Below, one piece after another: positions 9,697 through 18,353 of a stretch of 64,000 bases of DNA. The stretch is from Phycisphaerales bacterium (GTDB lineage Bacteria > Planctomycetota > Phycisphaerae > Phycisphaerales > UBA1924), in the NCBI GenBank assembly GCA_017640485.1, contig JAEPQP010000001.1, positions 1 through 64,000 on the forward strand, given 5' to 3'. A program made the position numbers and the translations under genes. The notes under the pieces were generated by a model, which saw only the letters and a list, made by a program, of their open reading frames with translations, made no database searches and was not told where the DNA came from. Position 1 is the stretch's first letter. Every line of letters begins with the position of its first letter.

Positions 9697-10937
9697 ACGG
9701 TGATCTCCTCAAGCCGGCGAGCGATGAGTTCGCGGAGCCGATCGGCGGTGTGTTGGTACATCTGGGCGCTCTGTCCGATGGGATCGGGAACGCTCTCGTG
9801 CTCATCGAGCACGAAGACTTTGTGGACGGAGTTTGGCGCCATCGTCATGATCGCTTGTGCGTGCGATGGGGTCATGGTGTAGATGACCTCGGCGCGGTCG
9901 ATCATGTCGAGCGTGAGCATCCGTGATTGATGGTCTTCGAGTGTGATCCCCATCGATCCCAGCGCATCGAGTGCTTCTCTGGTCGCGGGCATCCCGTTTC
10001 CCGCGGCGACTCCTGCGCTCGCGAAGTGGGTCGTGATCCCCTCGTGATCCTGCTTGTCGAGCATGTCGCGTGCGATCGCTTCAGCCATCGGACTCCGGCA
10101 GGTGTTGCCTGTGCAGACAAACAGCACGGTCCGCTCGAGATTCGAGAGAACTTCCCGCTCGCTCAGGGCGCCGTACGCGCTGACTTCGATCTTGCCGTCG
10201 ATGGAGAGGGTGACGGTGGTGGACCCTTTCTCGTGGAGTGTGGATCCGTCGTCGAGGATGATGGATGGAACAAGTGTCTGGTCTTCGATGGACGACCAGT
10301 TCTCAGGGATCGAGGTCAGGTTGGTGCCTGGGTTGTCACCGATCGACCAGATCGCGGCTCCGAGTCGTCGAGCGACGCAAGGCACGGCTGCGGCGCGGAT
10401 GATCTGTCGGCACAGTGGATGATCCGGGATGCGGATCGCGATGTGTGTTCCGTTGTCGATGAGTCCGCGGCTGATGCCCAGCGAGTCACACAAGGCGCTG
10501 ATCTGCGCTTCGGGTTGCTCGATCAGAAGCCGAGCAGGTCCTGGGAGCAAACGATCGACCAATCGGCGAGTGGTCGCGGCTTGAAGCACAACATGTTCCA
10601 AAAACTGTTCACGATCTGCTAGATGCAGTGTCATGCGTGGTTCGTTGGCGGTATTGATTTCCGGATGACCTGTGAACTGATCGAGCAGTTCTGCGCCCTG
10701 CTCGTCGGCGCGGGTCATGAGCCCATAGAGGGTATCGGTCGGGACGACGATGCAATGATGATCGGTCAGCGCCTCGGCGGCGCGCTGGATCATCGCCGAG
10801 CGTTCCTCGGGGTTCATGTTCGCGACTCGCAGGGCAAGATCAGGCATCACAAGATGATAGGGTTCTTGTTGAATGGAGACGATCAACTTTTTTGATCGAG
10901 TTGCATGATCAACACAACGACGGCATTGTTCAAGCAA
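9693..10937 (-). CDS. Fusion protein: Sua5/YrdC/YwlC-type domain + low-molecular-weight protein tyrosine phosphatase
   Basis: N-terminal half: HHCIVVPTDTLYGLMTRAD (YrdC). C-terminal half: TVLFVCTGNTCRSPMAEAIARDML ... VFVLDEHESVPDPIGQS (LMW-PTP, CX5R loop and DP motif). True start may be downstream (MPDLALRV...). Overlaps rpiB by 4 bp (ATGA). Confidence 0.88.
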   Translation of the reverse strand: MLEQCRRCVDHATRSKKLIVSIQQEPYHLVMPDLALRVANMNPEERSAMIQRAAEALTDHHCIVVPTDTLYGLMTRADEQGAELLDQFTGHPEINTANEPRMTLHLADREQFLEHVVLQAATTRRLVDRLLPGPARLLIEQPEAQISALCDSLGISRGLIDNGTHIAIRIPDHPLCRQIIRAAAVPCVARRLGAAIWSIGDNPGTNLTSIPENWSSIEDQTLVPSIILDDGSTLHEKGSTTVTLSIDGKIEVSAYGALSEREVLSNLERTVLFVCTGNTCRSPMAEAIARDMLDKQDHEGITTHFASAGVAAGNGMPATREALDALGSMGITLEDHQSRMLTLDMIDRAEVIYTMTPSHAQAIMTMAPNSVHKVFVLDEHESVPDPIGQSAQMYQHTADRLRELIARRLEEITV

Positions 10938-10997
10938 CGCTGCTTCTGGAAAACTTCTGAATTGTCGATGGGTATGATCTCTCTGCGAAGTTCATGG

Positions 10998-11027
10998 TTG
11001 ACAAACACCCAATGAACTCAGTACGGT
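10998..11027 (+). promoter_or_regulatory. Possible dnaA promoter
   Basis: TTGACA, 18-bp spacer, weak TACGGT -10; visual match only. Confidence 0.3.
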
Positions 11028-11223
11028 AGATCAGATGCGAATGCCCATGCGCTCACACGCGGATTGGCGTCGTGCGGGACACGCAACTCGTCGCGGGATC
11101 TCATCCACTTCATGGACTGGTCGGTGCGTAGACGCGCCGCATGCGAGTGTCTTTGGGTGTCTGTTTCCAGGTTCTTCTTTCTGATTCATTCTTCTGGGTT
11201 TATTCAAGGCAGAGCAGATCATT

Positions 11224-12831
11224 ATGGGGATCCAGAAACGCCAACACGACCGGCAGAGCGATCAAGGGGTTCTTGAGGATGTCCTCGCACAGATCCGGAA
11301 TCTCCATCCGCAGCATGCACGCAAGTGGTTTGAAGAACTCGATGCGTTGGGGGTCGTCTCCGGAGCGTTCGGCGTTCGTGCACAGAGCGATATGCACCGC
11401 GATTATCTGCGCAGATCCTGTCTCGATGCGTTCAACGAAGCGCTCCGCGATGTGACGGGACAGCTGCTCGCGTTCCGTTTCCTTGGACCCAACGATCCTT
11501 GGGAAGCGTCCAAACCAACCATCAAGAAAAACACGATGGGCAGCCGCGGGCTTGGTGAATCGAGTCTCAAAGAGGTCAAGAGCTCAGCGATCGCGAGTGA
11601 GGGCTCAGCGGCTGTTGCTGGATCCGCTCCGCAAGAACTCAACGCAGCATCCTCGACACACAAAGACGGTCAAAGCATCTGGGCTGATGAAGCCGGGCTC
11701 TCGGCGGATGAACTCAAGGACGCGACGAACCGGCCCACCCCGATCGTGCACGCGAGCTCCGAACGCTCTCGGCTTGATACCAGCGGGGCGCTGCCGATCA
11801 ATCCGGACTACGGGTTCGGGGACTTTGTCATCGGACCCAACAACCGACTCGCGCACGCGGCATCGGTCGCTGTGTCGGAGAACCCAGGATTCGCGTACAA
11901 CCCGTTGTTCATCCACGGCGATGTGGGACTCGGGAAGACCCACCTACTCCAGGCGATCTGTCTGAAAATCACACAGGAAAACCCAGACATCAACCTGCAC
12001 TATGTGTCGTGCGATGGGTTCATGACCCAGTTCATGAGTGCCGTGCAGTCTGGGAAGATGGCGGAGTTCCGTCATACTTTCCGTGATGTAGACCTCTTGG
12101 TGATCGATGACATCCACTTCCTCGCGAAGCGCGATCGCACGCAGGAAGAGTTCTTCCACACCTTCAATGCGCTGTACCAAGCGAACAAGCAGATCATCCT
12201 CTCGTCCGATGCGCCTCCTGAAGAGATCCCGGATCTGGAAGACCGATTGGTCTCGCGCTTTATGTGGGGATTGGTCGCGAAGGTCGATAAGCCGGGATTC
12301 GAGACGCGGATCGAGATCCTCAAACGCAAGGCGGAAGCACGAGGCTTGACGCTCCCTGATCCGGTTGTGACGGAGATCGCGCACTACATCGATACCAACA
12401 TCCGCGAGCTCGAGGGCGCGATCACCAAGCTGCAGATCTTCGCGAATGTCGAGAAGCGCGATATCGATCTGGATCTGGCGCGTGATGCGCTCGGCGAAGA
12501 GTTCGCGGCCGCGGTCAGTGCGCAGGGGACCGGTCCGACGATCGACCGGATCATCACGGAGATCTCGGGGTACTACTCTGTAAAGCGGACCGAGATCCTG
12601 GGCAAGCGTCGTCAGAAGTCGATCGCACTTCCGCGTCAGGTCGGGATGTACCTCTCACGCAAATACACCAGACACTCGCTCGAAGAAGTGGGGGCGCAGT
12701 TTGGTGGTCGTGACCACACGACGGTGATGCATGCCGTCCGGACGATCACAAAACGGAGCAAAGACGACGAGGCACTCCACAGCGATGTGCTCGCGATCGA
12801 GTCGCGATTGCGTGTCGGATCCGGGTCCTGA
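11224..12831 (+). CDS. dnaA: Chromosomal replication initiator protein DnaA
   Basis: NPLFIHGDVGLGKTHLLQAI (Walker A), LLVIDDIHFLAKRDRTQEEFFHTFN, C-terminal GGRDHTTVMHAVRTI DnaA-box-binding helix. Confidence 0.97.
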   Translation: MGIQKRQHDRQSDQGVLEDVLAQIRNLHPQHARKWFEELDALGVVSGAFGVRAQSDMHRDYLRRSCLDAFNEALRDVTGQLLAFRFLGPNDPWEASKPTIKKNTMGSRGLGESSLKEVKSSAIASEGSAAVAGSAPQELNAASSTHKDGQSIWADEAGLSADELKDATNRPTPIVHASSERSRLDTSGALPINPDYGFGDFVIGPNNRLAHAASVAVSENPGFAYNPLFIHGDVGLGKTHLLQAICLKITQENPDINLHYVSCDGFMTQFMSAVQSGKMAEFRHTFRDVDLLVIDDIHFLAKRDRTQEEFFHTFNALYQANKQIILSSDAPPEEIPDLEDRLVSRFMWGLVAKVDKPGFETRIEILKRKAEARGLTLPDPVVTEIAHYIDTNIRELEGAITKLQIFANVEKRDIDLDLARDALGEEFAAAVSAQGTGPTIDRIITEISGYYSVKRTEILGKRRQKSIALPRQVGMYLSRKYTRHSLEEVGAQFGGRDHTTVMHAVRTITKRSKDDEALHSDVLAIESRLRVGSGS

Positions 12832-13337
12832 CTCAGTTTCAAGAGCTTTAATTCATCCGTATCTCGTTCACGAGCGCGATCGGTCTGTGCAATTGGGTGG
12901 AATTCGGGACACATACACCTGTCTGTAATCCTGTGAATAAGTGGTGGATAAGCGCGGAATTGCGCTCGATCGCGCTTGGTGGTTCAGCAGACTGTGCTGG
13001 GCTTGGTCTAGATGCGTGCGAGTTGATCGAGCGCAATGGACGATTGACGACAGCTAACCGACAGGCTGATCACCTATGAAGAAGTTCGGTAAACCCATTC
13101 GAATCAGTGGTTTGTGATCATATACAATGTGTTTGTGCACCAAATGGGCGCTCCAATTACTACCACCATCAGAATTAATTCAATTGATGTATTAGAAGAG
13201 AAGAAAGACCATCCGGAGCACAGACGGAAGCGACAGAGTTCTCAATACGCGTGTGGATAGGTATGGGATAACGCTGATCGCATGGATGCATGCTGAGTGT
13301 GCATGACTTGTGTGTGAAAGTGACTATGAAAGCTTGG
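12832..13337 (+). other. Candidate chromosomal replication origin (oriC)
   Basis: About 0.5 kb non-coding, next to dnaA, AT-richer than its surroundings. DnaA-box-like 9-mers: 12932-12940 (TTATTCACA on minus), 12943-12951 (TTATCCACC), 13252-13260 (CTATCCACA), 13263-13271 (TTATCCCAT). AT-rich tract about 13170-13215. Confidence 0.6.
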
Positions 13338-13835
13338 TTAAGAGCGTTCGCGTGCGTCTCTCAGACGCTTGAAGAACGACTTGAGCAGCTGGGAGGACGC
13401 GGGAGCCATGACGCCTGGGAGGATCGCTGAGCGGTGGTTCAGACGCTCGTCGTCGCAGATCTGGTAGAGTGAGCGGACGGCTCCAGCTTTGGGATCATCG
13501 GCGCCGTAGACCACGCGTCCCAGACGAGCATTCACAATCAAACCTGCACACATCGGACAGGGTTCGAGCGTCACGACGAGCGTGCAGTGGTTCAAGCGCC
13601 AGTCATTGATGGACTTGCATGCATTCAGGATCGCGATGAACTCGGCGTGACCCGACGGATCGCGATCGCATTCGCGGGTGTTGGATCCAGAGCCGAGGAT
13701 CGTGCCGGTCTCGGTTTCGTAGACGATCGCGCCCACTGGGACTTCTCCACGATCTCCCGCTTTGCTCGCGAGTTCGAGGGCGCGGGTCATCATGTCCTGA
13801 TCGGTCTGCGTTGGAGAACTGTGTGTGTCCGTCAT
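13338..13835 (-). CDS. tadA: tRNA-specific adenosine deaminase / nucleoside deaminase
   Basis: GHAEFIAI and TLEPCPMCAGLIVNARLGRVVYGADDPKAGA. Confidence 0.88.
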   Translation of the reverse strand: MTDTHSSPTQTDQDMMTRALELASKAGDRGEVPVGAIVYETETGTILGSGSNTRECDRDPSGHAEFIAILNACKSINDWRLNHCTLVVTLEPCPMCAGLIVNARLGRVVYGADDPKAGAVRSLYQICDDERLNHRSAILPGVMAPASSQLLKSFFKRLRDARERS

Positions 13836-14938
13836 AACGAGTTGTCGTCGTGTGTGATGGCGCTTCGGTCTTGGTGTTCGCGGATGTCACCGATGACGCG
13901 CGAGATGGGGAAGACGCGGAGGATGAGGAGTCCCAGTTCGTACAGGCCGTAGAGCGGGGTCGCGAGCAGGATCATCGACAGCGGATCCGCTGGTGTGAGG
14001 AACGCACCGGCAATCGCGCAGACGGCGATTGAGTGTTTCCGGAATCGACCCATCGCTCGCGGATCGAGGATCCCGACCCATCCGAGCATGACGATGACGA
14101 CCGGCGTCTGGAACGCGATCCCGAACGCGAGACCCATGTTGAGCACCGCTTTGATGTACTCGCTGACTCGGTATTGCTGGATGATCCCGATGTCGGTCGT
14201 GAGCTGGATCGTGCGGATGATCGGCTTTCCGGAGTCTGGATCCACGAAGGTCACGACGCGTTGTTGCATCATGGATTCGTTGATCCAGGTCATGCCCAGT
14301 GTTGGGGATTCGGGGTCGGCTTGGAGGACGGGGATTGTCGGGAGGGTGATCCCAGGCGGGACGGGTGCGGTCACGGCGGAGGCGTTTCCAGAGACATTGG
14401 AGCCGTAGGTGATGAAGAAGGTCAGGATGACGGGGAGGATGACGAAGTAGAGGAAGAGCATGCTCAGGATCGTGAGGAGTCCGGAGAACGGGATCAGGAG
14501 ATAGACGACGCGTCGCTCGTGCTTGTAGAGTCCAGGGGAGACGAATCTCCAGAGGTGGTAGAGGATCCAGGGCGATCCGAGCAGGATCGTGACGACGAAC
14601 GCGAGATGGACGACAGTGCCGAAGGTTTCGAAGGGTCCGGTCGCGAGGAGCGAGGAGCCTTGTCCACCGGCGAGGAGTTTGTTGCGTGCGGGGGCGATGA
14701 GCAGATCGAGGAGGAATCGTCCGGAGGCGAACGCGATGACGAAGATCGGGATGACGCCGACGACGGCGAGGAAGACGCGTTTGCGGAGATCCTCGAGGTG
14801 ATCTCCGAGCGACATGACGCTCCAGTCGTCTTCTTGGACTCTTCCGGGGATTTGGCTCGTATGAGGAGCGAGCGAGGACGAGCCGTTATCGGTCCCAAAG
14901 CCGGAATCGGGGTCTGATGGAGGAGGCGTGTCGGGCAT
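13832..14938 (-). CDS. tatC: Sec-independent translocase subunit TatC with enlarged loop
   Basis: DHLEDLRKRVF N-terminal motif, multiple TMs, FGIAFQTPVVIVML, AFLTPADPLSMILLATPLYGLYELG. Overlaps tadA by 4 bp. Confidence 0.92.
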   Translation of the reverse strand: MPDTPPPSDPDSGFGTDNGSSSLAPHTSQIPGRVQEDDWSVMSLGDHLEDLRKRVFLAVVGVIPIFVIAFASGRFLLDLLIAPARNKLLAGGQGSSLLATGPFETFGTVVHLAFVVTILLGSPWILYHLWRFVSPGLYKHERRVVYLLIPFSGLLTILSMLFLYFVILPVILTFFITYGSNVSGNASAVTAPVPPGITLPTIPVLQADPESPTLGMTWINESMMQQRVVTFVDPDSGKPIIRTIQLTTDIGIIQQYRVSEYIKAVLNMGLAFGIAFQTPVVIVMLGWVGILDPRAMGRFRKHSIAVCAIAGAFLTPADPLSMILLATPLYGLYELGLLILRVFPISRVIGDIREHQDRSAITHDDNSL

Positions 14939-15112
14939 GAGCGTGCAACTCTAGGGGGTGTTTGTCCAGTAATACCTATGGATGGGTGCTGGAAAGCGAA
15001 CTTGGGTGGGGTGTTGGGCGTCGTGTTGAATTCTCGATGGAAATCTGAGAATCGCCGACTGGAGCGAGATCGGGGCGCATCTGAGTGGGTGTCGTCGTGT
15101 GTGCACAGGGGA

Positions 15113-15730
15113 ATGGATGTGAGCGAACGCTGGGACCAGTCATTACCGATCGAGGATGCAATCGCGGGTCACAGCGACGCGCTGTCCGCGGTGTGGGTCG
15201 GTGTCCGGCGATGGGTCGCGGCGATCCTGATCGCGCACAAGCCTCGCGAGGCGGATCTTGAGGATCTGTTGCAGCTCGTCGCGTTGCAGGTGTGCCGAAA
15301 GGTGCACGAGGTGCGTGATCCGGCGCTGTTCAAACCTTGGCTGAGAACCGTGACGATCAACATCGCTCGCGAGCAGGGACGCAAGGCTACACGCAAGCGG
15401 AGCGGGATGCTCCGATTGGTCGGGCGAGGGAAGAACGAGAAGCGGGACACCATCGGGAGCATGCAGCTCTCGGAGGACGCGAAGCGGGTGCTGGATGCGG
15501 CGATGAGTCTTCCAGAGAAATACAGAGAACCGGTGCTGATGCGATGTCAGCAATCGATGAGCTACAAACAGATCGCGGAGGTGCTCTCGCTCCCCGAAAC
15601 AACGATCGAGACGCGGATCGCACGAGGCAGACGGATGCTCCGCGAGACGATTGAGCTCCAAGCGAAGCAAGCGATGGAGCTCAATAAGCAGAACAACGAG
15701 GCGCGGGCAGTCCGCGTCGGAGGTGTGTGA
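15113..15730 (+). CDS. ECF-type RNA polymerase sigma factor
   Basis: Sigma-2-like region (DLEDLLQLVALQVCRKVHEVRDPALFKPWLRTVTINIAREQGRK) and sigma-4 (LSLPETTIETRIARGRRMLRETI). Start set at the ATG after AGGGG; the ORF is open from 14978. Confidence 0.85.
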   Translation: MDVSERWDQSLPIEDAIAGHSDALSAVWVGVRRWVAAILIAHKPREADLEDLLQLVALQVCRKVHEVRDPALFKPWLRTVTINIAREQGRKATRKRSGMLRLVGRGKNEKRDTIGSMQLSEDAKRVLDAAMSLPEKYREPVLMRCQQSMSYKQIAEVLSLPETTIETRIARGRRMLRETIELQAKQAMELNKQNNEARAVRVGGV

Positions 15731-16416
15731 TGGATGACCAGATGAACGACCAATCGAATGAGCTCGATATGCGGAACTCGGCGCACATGCGTGATCTGCT
15801 GATCTCGCGTGTGATCGATGGGTCCGCGACTCCAGAGGACTGGTCGTCGTTCCGGATTCTCGCGGCCAATGACGCTGAGGTCTGGACGGATCTGAGCGAT
15901 GCACAGCGCGAGCACGAGGCGCTCAGTGAGGTCATGCACATGGCCTCGAGTATTGCTGACGGCGTGGAACTTCCTGGAGGATCGGGATCGCCGTTGGTGT
16001 TCGAGAGCCGGGTGACGACGACGGCGCGCTGGGGCGGATGGGCAATCGCGGCGGTGCTGCTGCTGGGATGGTTTACCGGGACGATCTCGATGAACACATC
16101 CAATGGGCTGAATCGTGGGACGGGTGGTCCTGCGACGGCGGGGATGATCCCGCTGCGCCAGGCGGACACGGATCAAGCATTCGATCAGTATTTGCAAGCC
16201 GGACAGAACTCCGGGAAGGTGGTTGGGGAGATGCCCAATCAGATCGTGGTCGAAACCAAGCCGCTTGAGAATGGGACGATCGAGGTGATTTATCTCCGTC
16301 AGATCGTTGAGCGGAGGGTGCTTGAGAAGGCATACCGCGAGACGGTGGATGAGTTCGGGAAGCCGGCTGTGGTGCCCGTGGATCTGGATTCGATCAAGCA
16401 CAAGCGGTCCCAATAA
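15727..16416 (+). CDS. Putative membrane-anchored anti-sigma-like protein
   Basis: Overlaps the sigma gene end (GTGATG). N-terminal helical cytosolic part, single TM GWAIAAVLLLGWFTGTIS, extracytoplasmic C-terminus. Confidence 0.6.
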   Translation: MMDDQMNDQSNELDMRNSAHMRDLLISRVIDGSATPEDWSSFRILAANDAEVWTDLSDAQREHEALSEVMHMASSIADGVELPGGSGSPLVFESRVTTTARWGGWAIAAVLLLGWFTGTISMNTSNGLNRGTGGPATAGMIPLRQADTDQAFDQYLQAGQNSGKVVGEMPNQIVVETKPLENGTIEVIYLRQIVERRVLEKAYRETVDEFGKPAVVPVDLDSIKHKRSQ

Positions 16417-16565
16417 AGAGTCAATGAATAGCCAATGAATAGAAAGTTCAATGAATCCGTGTGATCGTGACTGGACTGTTCATGCGGCGCATCTTGGTGA
16501 ATGGGACCTGCTTGTTTCGCACTTTCGAGCGGTCCCGAATCACGGCATAGACAACACCTGCTCTC

Positions 16566-17969
16566 ATGGAGGCAACCACGATGAAACGGAAAGCAACCAC
16601 ACTCCTCAGCACAGCGCTCTTGGTCGGCGTCTCGGGACTCGCGCACGCGGTCCAGTCCTCTGGAAACGATGGGTTCGTGATCGAATCCAACATCCACCCG
16701 GACCACGACCACGACGAGCATGTGTCCACCAGTTCGAACAGCACATCGACTTATCTTGTCACGGATAACGATCACAGCTACGAGCTCAAGATCAAGAACG
16801 GCGAGTATGCCGTGAAGGTCGATGGAAAGAAGATCCCTGAGGATCAGATCAAGAAGAAAGGCGACAGCGTCGTTGTGTACGACAAGGACGGCGATGTGAT
16901 CTACAAGTTCGCGATCGGCCAGTACGCGAGCTTCGCCGCGACGAGTCCCGCCATCCCTCGCGCACCGCGTCCTATCCAAGCGATTGTGACCGATCAGCCC
17001 GGCGGTGTTGGACAGTTGACCTTTGATGTGAATGTCTCGCAGCCTCCGAAAGTGATGCTGGGGATCTACTCCGACGAGGTCGGGGACTCGCTGCGTGAAC
17101 ACCTCGGGATCAAGGGCGATGCGATCATCGTTGAATCTGTGATCAAGGGATTGTCTGCCGACAAAGCGGGGATCAAGGACAACGACATCATCATCTCGAT
17201 TGATGGATCCGACGGCATGTCGTCGAGCGGTCTGACCAAGACACTCAAGAAGCACGCGCCGGGTGATGAGATCCAGATTGTGGTGCTCCGCAAGGGGGAG
17301 AAGAAGAAACTGACGACCAAGCTGCTCGCGTACGACGCGGTGGCGTTGGGTCACAGTTCATCAGGCAACAATGTCTGGATTTCGGACGATGATGATCGAT
17401 TCCCTACGGTGACCGGTCGCGCGACGGTCGATCGTTTGGTGCCTCAGAATGACTTCTTCTTTGCTCCGGAGGTGCGCGAGCAGACGCAGGAACGGATCAT
17501 CGCGAAGCTCCGTGAGAAGGGCATCGAAGACAGCATCATCGCGACGATCGAGGAAGATCTTGCGACGACACTCGAGGGTCAGTTCTGGTCACCTCGTGGA
17601 CGGGACAACAACCAGCGGATTTTCCAGCTCCAGCGTGATCACAACCAGGCACAGGCCGAGGAACAGCGGTACCTCGCTCAGACCATGCAGAAGAAGGCCG
17701 AGCAAGCGATGCGTGAAGCGGAGCGGATGACGCTGGAGTTCAAAGACGGCCAGCTGCTGCTCAAGCGTCACGCTGAAGGGCTCGAGAACCACATCCAGGA
17801 ACTCGAAGAACGGCTCCATGAGCAGATGCCTCACATCGAGGAGGAGTTCACAGATCGCATGGCAGAGCTGGAGGACCGTCTCGAAGCGCTCGAGGACGCT
17901 CTGGATGAGCGGATGGAGAGTCTGAGCAGCTTGATCGAGCGTCTGATTGATCGTCTGGATCAAGATTAA
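16566..17969 (+). CDS. Secreted PDZ-domain protein with C-terminal coiled coil
   Basis: Signal peptide; PDZ region VESVIKGLSADKAGIKDNDIIISIDG...LTKTLKKHAPGDEIQIVVLRKGEKK; long Glu-rich coiled coil at C-terminus. Confidence 0.8.
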   Translation: MEATTMKRKATTLLSTALLVGVSGLAHAVQSSGNDGFVIESNIHPDHDHDEHVSTSSNSTSTYLVTDNDHSYELKIKNGEYAVKVDGKKIPEDQIKKKGDSVVVYDKDGDVIYKFAIGQYASFAATSPAIPRAPRPIQAIVTDQPGGVGQLTFDVNVSQPPKVMLGIYSDEVGDSLREHLGIKGDAIIVESVIKGLSADKAGIKDNDIIISIDGSDGMSSSGLTKTLKKHAPGDEIQIVVLRKGEKKKLTTKLLAYDAVALGHSSSGNNVWISDDDDRFPTVTGRATVDRLVPQNDFFFAPEVREQTQERIIAKLREKGIEDSIIATIEEDLATTLEGQFWSPRGRDNNQRIFQLQRDHNQAQAEEQRYLAQTMQKKAEQAMREAERMTLEFKDGQLLLKRHAEGLENHIQELEERLHEQMPHIEEEFTDRMAELEDRLEALEDALDERMESLSSLIERLIDRLDQD

Positions 17970-18030
17970 ATGAACAGTAGAAAACTTTCTGAAACCGGCA
18001 ACTCATTTTCTATTGATCGGTTGAAACTAT

Positions 18031-18143
18031 GGTTGGGCGTTTCCCAATCAGGAAACTGACCACGACGCCGGTTCTGCTTCTTGCAGAACCGTTCCCCGGC
18101 GGCTGCGCGATGAGACCCCGTGCAGCCGCCATTTCTTTTTTGG
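18031..18143 (+). ncRNA. Candidate structured RNA / multi-hairpin 3' element
   Basis: Three successive hairpins: 18039-18056 (GTTTCC/GGAAAC), 18070-18090 (GGTTCTGC/GCAGAACC), 18098-18130 (GGCGGCTGC/GCAGCCGCC), then ATTTCTTTTTT. Confidence 0.4.
18098..18142 (+). terminator. Intrinsic terminator
   Basis: 9-bp GGCGGCTGC...GCAGCCGCC stem with T-rich tail. Confidence 0.65.
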
Positions 18144-18353
18144 TATGCTGAGTGCGACCGACAAGACTGAATTGAGTGTTTGAATCATGCGTTCGGATCT
18201 GCGTGAACTTGAAACCAAACGATCGGTATGATTCAGATAAGATATCGGGACCGATGTATTGGTGAAATGACCCATGCGTTGGTGCGTTCATAGCATGGAC
18301 GACCCAGATCTGGATGAAATCAGACGACCACAGAGGGAGCAGGAGGCTTCGCG

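Noticed and set aside
14033-14917. 294-aa acidic plus-strand ORF
   Set aside because: Antisense of tatC; Asp/Glu/Arg repeats come from codon bias.
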